This document shows positions 25,724 through 34,342 of a DNA stretch of 64,000 bases, piece by piece; position 1 is the first letter of the stretch; every line of letters starts with the position of its first letter. The DNA comes from Methylobacteriaceae bacterium (lineage in GTDB: Bacteria > Pseudomonadota > Alphaproteobacteria > Rhizobiales > Beijerinckiaceae): contig JACKJE010000015.1 in assembly GCA_020638135.1 (NCBI GenBank), positions 28,626-92,625 on the forward strand. The letters run 5' to 3'. Below the pieces are notes generated by a model. It was not told where the DNA came from. It made no database searches and was given only the letters and a program-made list of their open reading frames with translations. The position numbers and the translations under genes were made by a program.

Positions 25724-26131
25724 ATGGCGAGCGAAAGCTTCGCGGCGATCAAAGACAAGCACGCGCTGGAAGAAGGCGGCGTGTTCGCGCCCCGGTTCGA
25801 CGCCGCCGGGCTGATCGTCTGTATGACCGTGGAGGCGGCGACCAACGAGCCGCTGATGCTCGCGTATATGAATGCGGAATCGCTGAAGCTGACGCTGGAG
25901 ACCGGGGTCGCGCATTACTGGTCGCGCTCCCGCAACGCGCTCTGGCGCAAGGGCGACACGTCCGGCCAGACGCAACGCGTCGTCGAATTGCGTGTCGATT
26001 GCGATCAGGACGCGATCCTGCTGCGGGTCGAGGCGGGCGGCGACGGCGGGGCGTGCCACACCGGCCGCAAGTCCTGCTTTTATCGCGCCGTCGATCCGAA
26101 GACCGGCGCGCTGAAGTTCATAGATCGCTAA
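25724..26131 (+). CDS. hisI: Phosphoribosyl-AMP cyclohydrolase
   Basis: 135 residues, a monofunctional HisI. Diagnostic motifs are LMLAYMNAES, the active-site SRNALWRKGDTSG, the metal-binding DCDQDA and the zinc ligands in CHTGRKSCF. It opens the adenine ring of phosphoribosyl-AMP in the third step of histidine synthesis. It stands apart from other his genes in this window, as is common in alphaproteobacteria. ATG 25724 lies 11 bases after AAGGACC. Confidence 0.95.
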   Translation: MASESFAAIKDKHALEEGGVFAPRFDAAGLIVCMTVEAATNEPLMLAYMNAESLKLTLETGVAHYWSRSRNALWRKGDTSGQTQRVVELRVDCDQDAILLRVEAGGDGGACHTGRKSCFYRAVDPKTGALKFIDR

Positions 26132-26247
26132 CCGCGCTGGAACTTTTACGTTTACACGCCATTTTATTAATGATCTAGCGACCGTGCCGGATCAGCCTTT
26201 GCGGAGGAGGAAACGGGGGGAAGCCCCGATGCCCAGCGAGTCCGGCG

Positions 26248-27318
26248 ATGATGTCGTTCATGCGTAAAGCCCAGTCGATGTGGAACGACGAAACCGGCGC
26301 CGCCCCGCAGGTTGCTCCGGCCAAGACGGCTGCCACGACAGTCCCGGCCCCTGCTTCGCGGCGGCCGAAGATCGGCCTGGCTCTCGGCGCGGGCGCGGCG
26401 CGTGGCTGGTGCCATATCGGCGTCCTCAGGGAATTCGAAGCTGCGGGCCTCAGGCCCGACATTATCGCGGGCACGTCGATCGGCGCGCTCGTCGGGGGCT
26501 GCTATGCGGCGGGCGAGCTCGATGCAGTCGAACGCTTCAGCCTCTCGCTGTCGCGTCGCCGCGTGCTTTCGCTCCTCGACCTTTCGTTTTCTGGCGGCGG
26601 TATTTTTTCCGGCGCGCGCCTGCGCGAGAAACTCGAGGCCGCGCTGGTCGGCAAGACCGTCGAGGGCCTTTCCATTCCCTTCGCCGCCGTGGCGACGGAG
26701 ATTTCGACGGGCCACGAGATCTGGCTGCGCTCGGGGCCGCTCGCGCGCGCGCTCAACGCGTCCTACGCATTGCCGGGCCTGCTCGAGCCGTTGAATGTCG
26801 ATGGGCGCTGGCTGTTCGATGGCGCGCTGGTCAATCCCATTCCGGTTTCCGTCTGCCGGGCGCTCGGGGCCGACGTTGTCATCGCCGTCAACGTCGTTTC
26901 GGATTCCATGTTCCGCGGCACCGTGATCGGCGATCGCAACATCGGCGACGAGACGACCAAGGTGCTGGCGCAAAAGGTCGAGGACGTCGCCGGTCGCGGC
27001 TGGCTCGGCGGCGTCGCTTCGCCGACCGCGCTGATCAAGCGGCGCCTGCGCCGCAGCACGCATGACGGGCCGGGCGTCGCCTCTGTCATGCTCGACGCAT
27101 TTTCGATCACGCAGGATCGTATCGCGCGCTCGCGGCTCGCCGGCGATCCGCCCGACGTGCTCATCAACACGCGGCTCGAGAATTTCGGCCTGTTCGATTT
27201 CCATCGCGCAGCCGAGATGATCGAAATCGGTCGTGAGACCGTGCGCCGTCGCCTGCCCGACATTCTCGAACACGCGACCATGGGCGCGCATCTGTCGCGC
27301 GCCGCCGCGCCGGCTTGA
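26248..27318 (+). CDS. Patatin-like phospholipase (RssA/NTE type)
   Basis: About 356 residues. The patatin fold has an oxyanion loop GAGAARGW near residue 50, the nucleophile serine in GTSIGALVGG and the Asp of the dyad in DGALVNP. The closely spaced start codons (26248, 26251, 26260) make the exact N-terminus unsure. Likely a cytoplasmic lipid esterase (lysophospholipase-like); the N-terminal 30 residues are Ala/Pro-rich linker. No partner genes nearby. Confidence 0.9.
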   Translation: MMSFMRKAQSMWNDETGAAPQVAPAKTAATTVPAPASRRPKIGLALGAGAARGWCHIGVLREFEAAGLRPDIIAGTSIGALVGGCYAAGELDAVERFSLSLSRRRVLSLLDLSFSGGGIFSGARLREKLEAALVGKTVEGLSIPFAAVATEISTGHEIWLRSGPLARALNASYALPGLLEPLNVDGRWLFDGALVNPIPVSVCRALGADVVIAVNVVSDSMFRGTVIGDRNIGDETTKVLAQKVEDVAGRGWLGGVASPTALIKRRLRRSTHDGPGVASVMLDAFSITQDRIARSRLAGDPPDVLINTRLENFGLFDFHRAAEMIEIGRETVRRRLPDILEHATMGAHLSRAAAPA

Positions 27319-27375
27319 AGCGCGCGGCGCTTTCGTTCACCCTCGCAAGAAGAACGACGCGGGCGGGGAGAGCGC

Positions 27376-28056
27376 ATGAAACCGATCGTGCTGGCGGCCA
27401 TTGCCTGGATATTTGGTGTGAGTGCTGCGTGCGCGCAGACGCCGCCGACGCCGGGCGAACTTGCCGCCTATAGCGGCCTCCACGCCATTGCCGCGCGCGG
27501 CGCGGTCGACGACGTACGCAAACTCGCATCGGCCGGCGGGCTCGACGCGCGCGACACGAACGGCCGCACGCCGCTGCATGTGGCGACCTTTCAACGGCGT
27601 CCGGACATGGCGAAAGCGCTGATCGCGGCCGGCGCCAATCACGCCTTGCTCGACAATCAGCGCTATGACGCCGTTACGATCGCTTCGGTCCTGGACGACG
27701 AGGCGACATTGCGCGCGCTGCTCGCTTCAGGCGCGAGCGCGAAGCTGACGACGAGCATCTACGACGGTACGGCGCTGATCGCGGCCGCCCATCTCGGTCA
27801 CGACGGAGTCGTGCGCGAACTGATCCGCGCCGGCGCGCCGCTCGACCATGTGAACAATCTCGGCTGGACCGCCCTGATCGAAGCCGTGATCCTCGGCGAT
27901 GGAGGCCGCCGCCATGTCGCGACCGTGCGCGCGCTCGTCGACGCGGGCGCAAATCGCGACATCGCCGACAGACAAGGCGTCACGCCGCTACGACATGCGC
28001 AGGCGCGCGGTTATTCGGAGATGATCTCGCTGCTTTCGGAGCGCGCGGCGAAATAG
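27376..28056 (+). CDS. Secreted ankyrin-repeat protein
   Basis: 226 residues with a signal peptide (MKPIVLAAIAWIFGVSAACA, cleavage after AACA-QT). About five ankyrin repeats follow, with repeat cores such as GRTPLHVATFQRR, NLGWTALIEAV and QGVTPLRHAQARG. It is therefore a periplasmic protein-interaction scaffold; bacterial periplasmic ankyrin proteins often accompany catalases or other oxidative-stress proteins, but none is adjacent. GGGGAG precedes ATG 27376. Confidence 0.9.
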   Translation: MKPIVLAAIAWIFGVSAACAQTPPTPGELAAYSGLHAIAARGAVDDVRKLASAGGLDARDTNGRTPLHVATFQRRPDMAKALIAAGANHALLDNQRYDAVTIASVLDDEATLRALLASGASAKLTTSIYDGTALIAAAHLGHDGVVRELIRAGAPLDHVNNLGWTALIEAVILGDGGRRHVATVRALVDAGANRDIADRQGVTPLRHAQARGYSEMISLLSERAAK

Positions 28057-28078
28057 CTCGCCGCGTCGTCCGAACGGC

Positions 28079-28510
28079 TCACGCGCTCGCGATATATTCG
28101 CGTAGCGCCTTGTGCTCGCTTTCGATCGCCTCGAGCCTGATCTTCACGACGTCGCCGATCGAGACCACGCCGGCCAGCTTGCCGTCGCGCAGGATGGGCA
28201 GATGGCGGATGCGGCTCTCGGTCATCACGCCCATCGTCGTTTCGATCGGCTGGTCCTCGGTCGCGGAGATGACCTTGGCGGTCATGTGCTGGGCGACCTG
28301 ATCGCCGAGCGCGCCGCCGCCGCCCGCCGATACGGCGCGCACGATGTCGCGTTCGGAGAGAATGCCGAGAACCGCGCGCGAGGCATCGGCGACGACGACC
28401 GCGCCGATGCGGTTGCGGCAGAGAATGTCGGCGGCGTCACGCAAGGTCAGGTGCGGCTCGGCGGTCACCACATCGCGCCCCTTGATCGCGAGAATGCGTG
28501 CGACAGTCAT
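28079..28510 (-). CDS. Tandem CBS-domain protein
   Basis: 143 residues forming one Bateman module: CBS1 (about 8-65, with TLRDAADILCRNRIGAVVV) and CBS2 (about 75-135, with PIETTMGVMTESRIRHLPIL). CBS pairs bind adenosine nucleotides and act as energy sensors or regulators of partner proteins. As a stand-alone protein its partner is unknown. It is convergent with the ankyrin gene and lies 77 bases downstream of the rhomboid gene. Confidence 0.9.
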   Translation of the reverse strand: MTVARILAIKGRDVVTAEPHLTLRDAADILCRNRIGAVVVADASRAVLGILSERDIVRAVSAGGGGALGDQVAQHMTAKVISATEDQPIETTMGVMTESRIRHLPILRDGKLAGVVSIGDVVKIRLEAIESEHKALREYIASA

Positions 28511-28586
28511 TTCTGGCCTCTTGCTGTTTGTTTCCTGGCGGATGCGGTTTTAAACCGTCTTTTGCGTTGAGGATGCTCTGCTTCTT

Positions 28587-29417
28587 TCAGGCGCGCAAGC
28601 CGCTTTCGTCGTTACTCCCGCCGCGCCGAGCGTTCACGACTGGACGATCGAACAGGGCGAAGCCGAGAGCGCCCGCGAGAAAGCCGCCGATATGCGCTTC
28701 CCAGGCGATCGAGGCGCCGTCGGCGCCTGTCGGCGCAACCGCGCCGAACAGGAAGTTGGCGGCGAACCAGAGCGCGACGAAAGTCATGGTTCGCCGGTCC
28801 GTCAGCAGCGCGCGCAGCGGGGGCGCCGGCCGGCGATAGGCGGCGAGGTCGCGCGGCGGCGAAAACCGGCCGCCGAGCGGGCCGTCCGGCGCAAAGGCGA
28901 AACGGACGGCTGCGCCCATGGCCCCGGAAATGGCTGCGGAGGCCCCGATGACGGGCTGCAGGCCGAGCGGATGAACCACGTAGAAGGCGAGAGCGCCGAC
29001 AATCGCCGCGAATGCGTAGAAGACAACGAACCGGACCGCGCCGAACCGCCGGCAGACAGCGGTTCCGAAGGCGAGCAGCCAGACGCCGTTGACCGCGATG
29101 TGGGTGAAGCCGCCGTGAAGCAGGGAATAGGTCAGGGGCGTCCACCAGCGCGGCGACAGGCCGACGAGGAGAGCAATCTCTTCCGACGAGGCCTCGCCGC
29201 GTTCGACCGCCTGACGCGCGGCGCGCCAGATGTCCTCGGACGCGAAGCCGGCGCTGAAATTGGCGGGCGTGAAGGCGAATTCGGCGACTAGACGAAAGTC
29301 GGCCTCGGGCTCCAGCAGCAAACGCGCGAGATGGACGAGAACGAGCGCCAGGACAATGGCGACGGCGGCGTCGCCGGCGCGGGAAAACTGGCGTTCGGAG
29401 GCGGAGACCTGCGTCAT
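28587..29417 (-). CDS. Rhomboid family intramembrane serine protease
   Basis: 276 residues with about six transmembrane helices. The oxyanion/asparagine motif is HIAVNGVWLLAFG, the catalytic serine lies in GASAAISG (usual form GASGAISG, so one Gly is replaced by Ala) and the histidine in EAHIGGFLAGALG. It should cleave membrane proteins near the bilayer surface. ATG 29417 was used; a GTG at 29486 with an AGGCG before it would add 23 residues of no clear value. Confidence 0.85.
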   Translation of the reverse strand: MTQVSASERQFSRAGDAAVAIVLALVLVHLARLLLEPEADFRLVAEFAFTPANFSAGFASEDIWRAARQAVERGEASSEEIALLVGLSPRWWTPLTYSLLHGGFTHIAVNGVWLLAFGTAVCRRFGAVRFVVFYAFAAIVGALAFYVVHPLGLQPVIGASAAISGAMGAAVRFAFAPDGPLGGRFSPPRDLAAYRRPAPPLRALLTDRRTMTFVALWFAANFLFGAVAPTGADGASIAWEAHIGGFLAGALGFALFDRPVVNARRGGSNDESGLRA

Positions 29418-29768
29418 CGGGGGACAGTGACGGGGGGAAGAACCAGAGCCGGGAACTTCCCCCTCGAACGAGGAGCCTTCTTGCACCGCCTGACATGCGC
29501 CTTAACGGCCATGTCTACCGATGAGCCATGTCGCGGGACGATTTCGCCCGCAACGCTTGCGACCCGTAGCCGGGAGCCGAAGGCCTAAGTCGCTGCGTCT
29601 TGCCTGATTCGTCTCACTTTTGCGTCAAACACGCAACAGAGACGCCTTGTTAGCGTTAACGCGCGTCGCCGTGGCACGCGCCCTGCTGTTTCCGGGTTCG
29701 GCGCAAACGGACCGTCCCGCCTGTGCCGAATGAAAACATGCCAGTCCGGGCAGGGGACTAGAAGAATA
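29418..29768. other. Divergent intergenic region between the rhomboid and PAS genes
   Basis: 351 bases. It should contain the promoters of both flanking genes. Apart from a possible 23-codon N-terminal extension of the rhomboid gene (to 29486) and a short palindromic GCGTTAACGC-type sequence near 29655-29665, I see no gene, RNA or repeat. Confidence 0.5.
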
Positions 29769-30362
29769 ATGAGACAGCAGGCGACGCGGGAACTCTACTC
29801 CTACTGGAACGGGCTGCGCCGGCAGCGGGCCGCGCCCGACCGCGCGGAAATCGATCCGGCCGTCATTCGCTCGGTCCTCTCCGACACGTTCATGATCGAG
29901 GCCGATCGCGATGGGCTCTTTCCGCTGCGCCTCAGCGGCGCCCGGGTCAATGCGCTATGGGCGCGCGATCTGAAGGGAAGGTCCTTCCTGGATCTGTGGG
30001 GCGAGGACCGGGCTAACATCGCCGCTGTCCTGTTGACGGTCATGGACGGCGCATGTCCGATCGTCGCCGGCGCGCAGACCCGCCTCTCCGGTCGCGCGCC
30101 GGTCGATTTCGAACTGCTGCTTCTGCCTCTACGGCATCACGGGCGTACGCATGCGCGTGTGCTCGGCTCACTGGCGTCTACGAATCTGCCCGAGTGGGTG
30201 GGACTCTTGCCGATCGAGCGGCTGGAGTTGCGGTCGCTGCGCATCCTGTCCAACGCCCGCCCCCCGTCCGATCTGCCGCTCATGCCGCGATCGACCGGCG
30301 CAATCGACCGTCGCACGAACGTGCGGCCGCAATTCAGACTGATCAAGGGCGGCCTCGCATAG
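29769..30362 (+). CDS. PAS_5 family protein
   Basis: 197 residues from ATG 29769. The segment from LYSYWNGLRRQRAAPDRAEIDP to FELLLLPL is the PAS_5 domain, a family restricted largely to alphaproteobacteria and thought to sense small ligands. The C-terminal 40 residues are basic and disordered (ending FRLIKGG). It has no output domain of its own. A PilZ protein is encoded 116 bases downstream on the same strand. Confidence 0.85.
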   Translation: MRQQATRELYSYWNGLRRQRAAPDRAEIDPAVIRSVLSDTFMIEADRDGLFPLRLSGARVNALWARDLKGRSFLDLWGEDRANIAAVLLTVMDGACPIVAGAQTRLSGRAPVDFELLLLPLRHHGRTHARVLGSLASTNLPEWVGLLPIERLELRSLRILSNARPPSDLPLMPRSTGAIDRRTNVRPQFRLIKGGLA

Positions 30363-30478
30363 CTGATCCCGAGATTAGTTTTTGTTCACCGAAGCATTAC
30401 GTCTGGTGTCCGAGGGTAAGTAGGAATTAACCAAGCCGTCCTAGAGTTGCCGCATCACGCGTGCAAAGAGGACAGGTC

Positions 30479-31087
30479 TTGTCGCTGCCAGTTTCGAGAA
30501 CCAGGCCAAGGGCGGTCGAACGCCGACGCCATCAACGCGTCAAAGTGTCGATTGCCGGGCGCTACATGCTCGAAAGCAAGCAGGAATTTGCCTGCCGCAC
30601 GATCGACGCTTCGCCTGGCGGGCTGCTGGTCGCGGCCGCCGCCAGGGGTTCGATCGGCGAGCGCGTCGTCTTCTATTTCGAGGAACTCGGCCGACTCGAG
30701 GGCCTGATCGTCCGCAATGTCGACGTCGGTTTCGCGGTCGCCCTGATTCTGCCGTCGAGCAAACGCGAGCGGATCGCTGACCTGCTCACCTGGATGGCCA
30801 ACAGCGAGACGGACGAAGGCGTGGCCAGCCGCCGCCACAAGCGCATCGCGCCGAAGCAGAAGCGCGCGGAGATGCTCGTGGAAGGCGGGAGTGTCCTTGC
30901 CGTGGAGATCGTCGACGTCTCGGTGTCGGGCGTCGGTCTGAAATGCGCGACCCTGCCGCCGGTCGGCGCGCGGGTCGAGATCGGCCGCCGCGCCGGTCGC
31001 GTCGTGCGACACTTCAATGGCGGTCTGGCCGTCGAATTTTCGCGACTCATTCCGATCGAGGAATTCGACGAGGACATCATCCTCTGA
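30479..31087 (+). CDS. Tandem PilZ domain protein
   Basis: About 202 residues with two PilZ modules. The first has ERRRHQRVKVS and DASPGG (about residues 14-75). The second has SRRHKRIAPK and DVSVSGVG (about 115-190). The RxxxR and (D/N)xSxxG motifs are those that bind c-di-GMP, so both sites look competent. The TTG at 30479 follows GAGGACAGG and is favoured over a GTG at 30461 that lacks a ribosome-binding site. Likely c-di-GMP effector. Confidence 0.85.
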   Translation: MSLPVSRTRPRAVERRRHQRVKVSIAGRYMLESKQEFACRTIDASPGGLLVAAAARGSIGERVVFYFEELGRLEGLIVRNVDVGFAVALILPSSKRERIADLLTWMANSETDEGVASRRHKRIAPKQKRAEMLVEGGSVLAVEIVDVSVSGVGLKCATLPPVGARVEIGRRAGRVVRHFNGGLAVEFSRLIPIEEFDEDIIL

Positions 31088-31132
31088 CGCACGCCGGGCG
31101 ACCGCGCGCATGCCGGTGGATTCGGCGGTAAG

Positions 31133-31666
31133 TCAGTCCGCGATCTTCACCAGTCCCGTGCGAAATTTCTTCGCGCGCGCAGCGTAGACTGCCGCGATCA
31201 TGCGGCCTGCGCCCGCGCCCTTCTCGTCGAGTGTGCGAACAGCTTTCGCGGGCGCGCCGACGATCAGCGAATTGTCCGGAAATTCCTTGCCCTCGGTGAC
31301 CAGCGCATTGGCGCCGACGAGGCAGTTCTTTCCGATCTTCGCGCCGTTCAGGATGGTCGCGCCCATGCCGATCAGCGCGCCTTCGCCGATCGTGCAGCCG
31401 TGGAGGATCACCCGGTGCCCGATGGTGGCGTCGGCGCCGATCGTCAGCGCGAAGCCGGGGTCGGTGTGCAGCACGCAACAGTCCTGCACATTGACGCGCG
31501 CGCCGATGTCGATGAGGTCCGTATCGCCGCGCACGATGGCGTTGAACCAGACGCTCGAATCCTCGCCCATGCGGACCTTGCCGATGACATGCGCGCCGGG
31601 CGCGATGAAATAGCGGCCGTCGGCGGGCAGTTCAGGCGACAGGTTCTCGAGCTTGTAGAGCGGCAT
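31133..31666 (-). CDS. Gamma-carbonic anhydrase family protein
   Basis: 177 residues of left-handed beta-helix with the gamma-CA pattern: VIGKVRMGEDSSVWFNAIVRGD, INVQD-type turn as VNVQDCCVLH and the His ligands in ATIGHRVILHG. These proteins bind zinc or iron as trimers; many bacterial members (YrdA/PaaY-like) have weak or unproven carbonic anhydrase activity. ATG 31666 follows GAGGACG at 7 bases. Confidence 0.9.
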   Translation of the reverse strand: MPLYKLENLSPELPADGRYFIAPGAHVIGKVRMGEDSSVWFNAIVRGDTDLIDIGARVNVQDCCVLHTDPGFALTIGADATIGHRVILHGCTIGEGALIGMGATILNGAKIGKNCLVGANALVTEGKEFPDNSLIVGAPAKAVRTLDEKGAGAGRMIAAVYAARAKKFRTGLVKIAD

Positions 31667-31740
31667 GGGCGTCCTCGTTTGCGCGGGCACCATGCCATGC
31701 GGCGCGCGCGCTTTTCAATGGCGCGCGCCGTGGGTCGCGA

Positions 31741-32373
31741 TCAGGCTTTCGCCATGCTCAGGAAACGCACCTGTTCGGCGGGGTCGTCGCGGAAGACGCC
31801 GGTGAAGCGCGTCGTCACGGTGGAGGCGCCCTGCTTGCGGACGCCGCGCATCGACATGCACATGTGCTCGGCCTCGACATAGACGGCGACGCCGCGCGGC
31901 TTGAGATGCGTCTCGATCGCCTCGACGATCTGCGCCGTCATCGCTTCCTGCGTCTGGAAGCGCCGCGCGTACATGTCGACGAGACGCGCGAGCTTCGACA
32001 GACCGACCACGCCTTCGCTCGGGAAGTAGGCGACATGCGCCTTGCCGACGAAAGGCACCATGTGGTGCTCGCAATGCGAGGCGAAGGGAATGTCGCGCAC
32101 GAGCACCATGTCGTCGTAGCCCTCGACCTCCTCGAACACGCGATCGAGGATTTCGCCGGCGTCCTGCTGGTAGCCGGCGAACAATTCACGATAGGCCTTG
32201 GCGACGCGACGCGGCGTGTCGATCAGGCCCTCGCGCGTCGGGTCGTCGCCGGCGTAGGCGAGAAGCGTGCGCACGGCCGCCTCGGCCTCCTCCTGGGAGG
32301 GGACTGGCGGTTTCGGCCTGGCGTCGATTTTGGAAACATTTCGGGCGTTCAAGGACTTAACCACTGCATCCAT
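31741..32373 (-). CDS. folE: GTP cyclohydrolase I
   Basis: 210 residues. The zinc ligands are in SHCEHHMVPF and EHMCMSMRG, with GKAHVAYFP, GLSKLARLVDMYARR and RFQTQEAMT also as in FolE. It converts GTP to dihydroneopterin triphosphate, the first step of folate synthesis. ATG 32373 follows GGAGG. It is divergent from the Fe-S scaffold gene, with 129 bases between starts. Confidence 0.96.
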   Translation of the reverse strand: MDAVVKSLNARNVSKIDARPKPPVPSQEEAEAAVRTLLAYAGDDPTREGLIDTPRRVAKAYRELFAGYQQDAGEILDRVFEEVEGYDDMVLVRDIPFASHCEHHMVPFVGKAHVAYFPSEGVVGLSKLARLVDMYARRFQTQEAMTAQIVEAIETHLKPRGVAVYVEAEHMCMSMRGVRKQGASTVTTRFTGVFRDDPAEQVRFLSMAKA

Positions 32374-32502
32374 GTGGAGCCTCCAAAAGGGAATTTCGAA
32401 CAAACGCCCGAAATTGCGCCGCCCTTCGCCGGACGGCGCTGGACGACTATATAGGAGATAGGGCCGCGGACCGAATTTCGCCAGCCCGGGACGCCGGATC
32501 CG

Positions 32503-32952
32503 ATGCTCGACGAAATCTACAACAAGCGCATTCTCGAACTCGCCGCGAATATTCCGCGTCTCGGACGGCTGGAACAGCCGGACGCTGGCGCGACGGCCCA
32601 TTCCAAGCTGTGCGGCTCCACGGTCAAGGTGGAGCTAAAGATCGCGGACGGGCGCGTCACCGATTTCGCGCATGACGTGAAGGCCTGCGCGCTCGGGCAG
32701 GCGTCGTCCTCGATCATGGCGCGCCATGTGATCGGCTCCACGCCCGAGGAATTGCGCGCGCTGCGCGACGAGGTGCGCCGGATGCTGAAGGAAAACGGAC
32801 CGCCGCCGCAGGGCAAGTGGGCCGACATTGCGGCGCTGGAGCCGGTGCGCAACTACAAGGCGCGCCACGCCTCGACGCTGCTGACCTTCGAGGCGACGGC
32901 GCAGGCGGCGAGCGAAGCCGAGGCCAAGCAGGCCGCCGGCGCGGCGGGATGA
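32503..32952 (+). CDS. IscU/NifU-like iron-sulfur cluster scaffold protein
   Basis: 149 residues. Two of the three IscU cysteine sites are present (KLCGSTV and KACALGQASSS); the third conserved position is replaced by Ala/Ser in RHASTLLTFEA, a form common in this alphaproteobacterial branch. It may carry or transfer clusters rather than assemble them like classical IscU. Its stop overlaps the start of yidD (ATGA at 32949-32952), so the two are coupled. Confidence 0.87.
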   Translation: MLDEIYNKRILELAANIPRLGRLEQPDAGATAHSKLCGSTVKVELKIADGRVTDFAHDVKACALGQASSSIMARHVIGSTPEELRALRDEVRRMLKENGPPPQGKWADIAALEPVRNYKARHASTLLTFEATAQAASEAEAKQAAGAAG

Positions 32953-33302
32953 CGGGCGGCGTGGCGCAGGACGAATTCCACTATCGAACCCTCGGCGACG
33001 CGCCCGCGCTGCTCGCGCGCGGCGCCATTCGCGGCTATCAGCTGACGCTGTCGGCCTTCATGGGCCGCCAGTGCCGGCATCTGCCGAGCTGCTCGGACTT
33101 TACGAGCGAGGCGATCGGGCGTTTCGGCCTGTGGGGCGGCGGCTGGATGGGGTTTGCGCGCATCTGCCGCTGCCGGCCCGGCGGAACGGCGGGGTTCGAT
33201 CCGGTGCCGGAGGCTGCGCCGCAGGACGCGGACGCCCTCCATTTCTGGCGCTACGGCCAATGGCGCGGGCCGCTCGTCTGCGAGCGCGTCGACGAGACTT
33301 AA
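32949..33302 (+). CDS. yidD: Membrane protein insertion efficiency factor YidD
   Basis: 117 residues with the YidD core CRHLPSCSDFTSEAI, then GGWMGFARICRCRP and GFDPVPE. It is a small amphipathic membrane-peripheral protein thought to aid YidC-dependent insertion. The TAA stop (33300-33302) shares bases with the TAA of the convergent gene, within TTAA at 33299-33302. ATG 32949 was chosen for coupling to the Fe-S scaffold gene. Confidence 0.93.
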   Translation: MTGGVAQDEFHYRTLGDAPALLARGAIRGYQLTLSAFMGRQCRHLPSCSDFTSEAIGRFGLWGGGWMGFARICRCRPGGTAGFDPVPEAAPQDADALHFWRYGQWRGPLVCERVDET

Positions 33303-34132
33303 GAGCGCGCCATGAGGTCGATGGCGAGCGCCTGGATGCGGCCGCGCACGTCCTCGGGCATTTGCTGGAGCGTTTCGAGATAGGTCTTGCCGGCGGCGCA
33401 CATGCGATCGTCCGAAATCGGCGGATCGGGCGTCTTGCCGTCGAGCAGCGCGCCGATTTCGGCCGTGCCGACGCCATTCTGACGCAGCGAGGTCTCGAAC
33501 ATCTGGAAATCGGATTCGGTTGGCGTCGTGCGCGCGACGTTCTTTTCCTTGCCGTCGAGAATCGCCTCGAGTCCGGCGATGGCGAGATCTGTCACGAGGC
33601 CGCGATTTTCGCTGGAAAACTTGAGAAAGGCCTCGCTGGCGCCGCCGTAGAGGAAATCGACGCACAGCCGCGAATTGACTGAACTCAGCGCCTTCAGCAC
33701 GGCGAGCTGGGCGTCGAACACCCGGCCGAGCGTCGCGCCGTCTGACTTGGCCGCAAGCGCGCCGCGCGACTGGCGTAGCGTCTTGACCGCCTGCGACAGA
33801 TCGAAGTCCGGCGAGTCCGTCGCACCGCTGGAGCGGCGGGCCACGAGGGCGCCGATCGCCGCTTCGTAGTCGGACGGCAGGGCGAGGCGCAGCCGGTCGA
33901 AGAAACGGGCGACGTCCGGCGCGCTGGCGATCGTCTCCTCGACGCTGGTCCGCGCGGAATCGACGGGCGGCGCCGTCTTGGTCGCAGTCTCGGGCGCGGC
34001 GACCACGGGCGGGGCCGCCGCCTCCTGCGGCGCGGGCGCCTGCAGCATGTCCACCAGCAGCCAGGCGCCGCTGCCGATCAGCAGCGTGCCCACGAGGCCG
34101 AGGAGAAAGAGTTTCAGGTCCTGCCTGGACAT
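33299..34132 (-). CDS. Membrane-anchored hypothetical protein
   Basis: 277 residues: an N-terminal transmembrane segment (LKLFLLGLVGTLLIGSGAWLLV, about 6-28), a Pro/Ala linker to about 65 and a helical domain. The domain has two cysteines (RLCVDFLYGG, RMCAAGKTYLETLQ) that could pair in the periplasm. I do not recognise the family. It is convergent with yidD and shares its stop-codon bases. Confidence 0.7.
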   Translation of the reverse strand: MSRQDLKLFLLGLVGTLLIGSGAWLLVDMLQAPAPQEAAAPPVVAAPETATKTAPPVDSARTSVEETIASAPDVARFFDRLRLALPSDYEAAIGALVARRSSGATDSPDFDLSQAVKTLRQSRGALAAKSDGATLGRVFDAQLAVLKALSSVNSRLCVDFLYGGASEAFLKFSSENRGLVTDLAIAGLEAILDGKEKNVARTTPTESDFQMFETSLRQNGVGTAEIGALLDGKTPDPPISDDRMCAAGKTYLETLQQMPEDVRGRIQALAIDLMARS

Positions 34133-34262
34133 GCGCGCCCGGATATAAACGTGTCAGACAGGACTTAGGCCCATCAGGGCGCAATCGGCAAGGCCCGCGC
34201 CGCCGGCGCCGCTGCGGCAGGGCCGACAGGCGATTGCCAGCGCGCGCGGCTTTGCCTAAAAG

Positions 34263-34320
34263 GCGCGTCTTGCGCGATCATCCGATGATGGACGCGCAGC
34301 TTACGCCGATTCGTATCGGC
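34263..34320 (+). promoter_or_regulatory. Hairpins in the thrS leader
   Basis: Two possible RNA hairpins precede thrS: GCGCGTC (34263-34269) with GACGCGC (34291-34297), enclosing ATCAT/ATGAT (34277-34289), then GCCGAT (34305-34310) with ATCGGC (34315-34320). The second ends 11 bases before the AAGGAG. ThrRS often represses its own translation through leader structure in other bacteria, so a regulatory role is conceivable but not shown here. Confidence 0.25.
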
Positions 34321-34342
34321 GAGTGAGCATCAAGGAGCAGAC

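Noticed and set aside
29655..29665. GCGTTAACGC palindrome as a regulator binding site
   Set aside because: A single short palindrome in a high-GC intergenic region with no known matching operator; too little to call.
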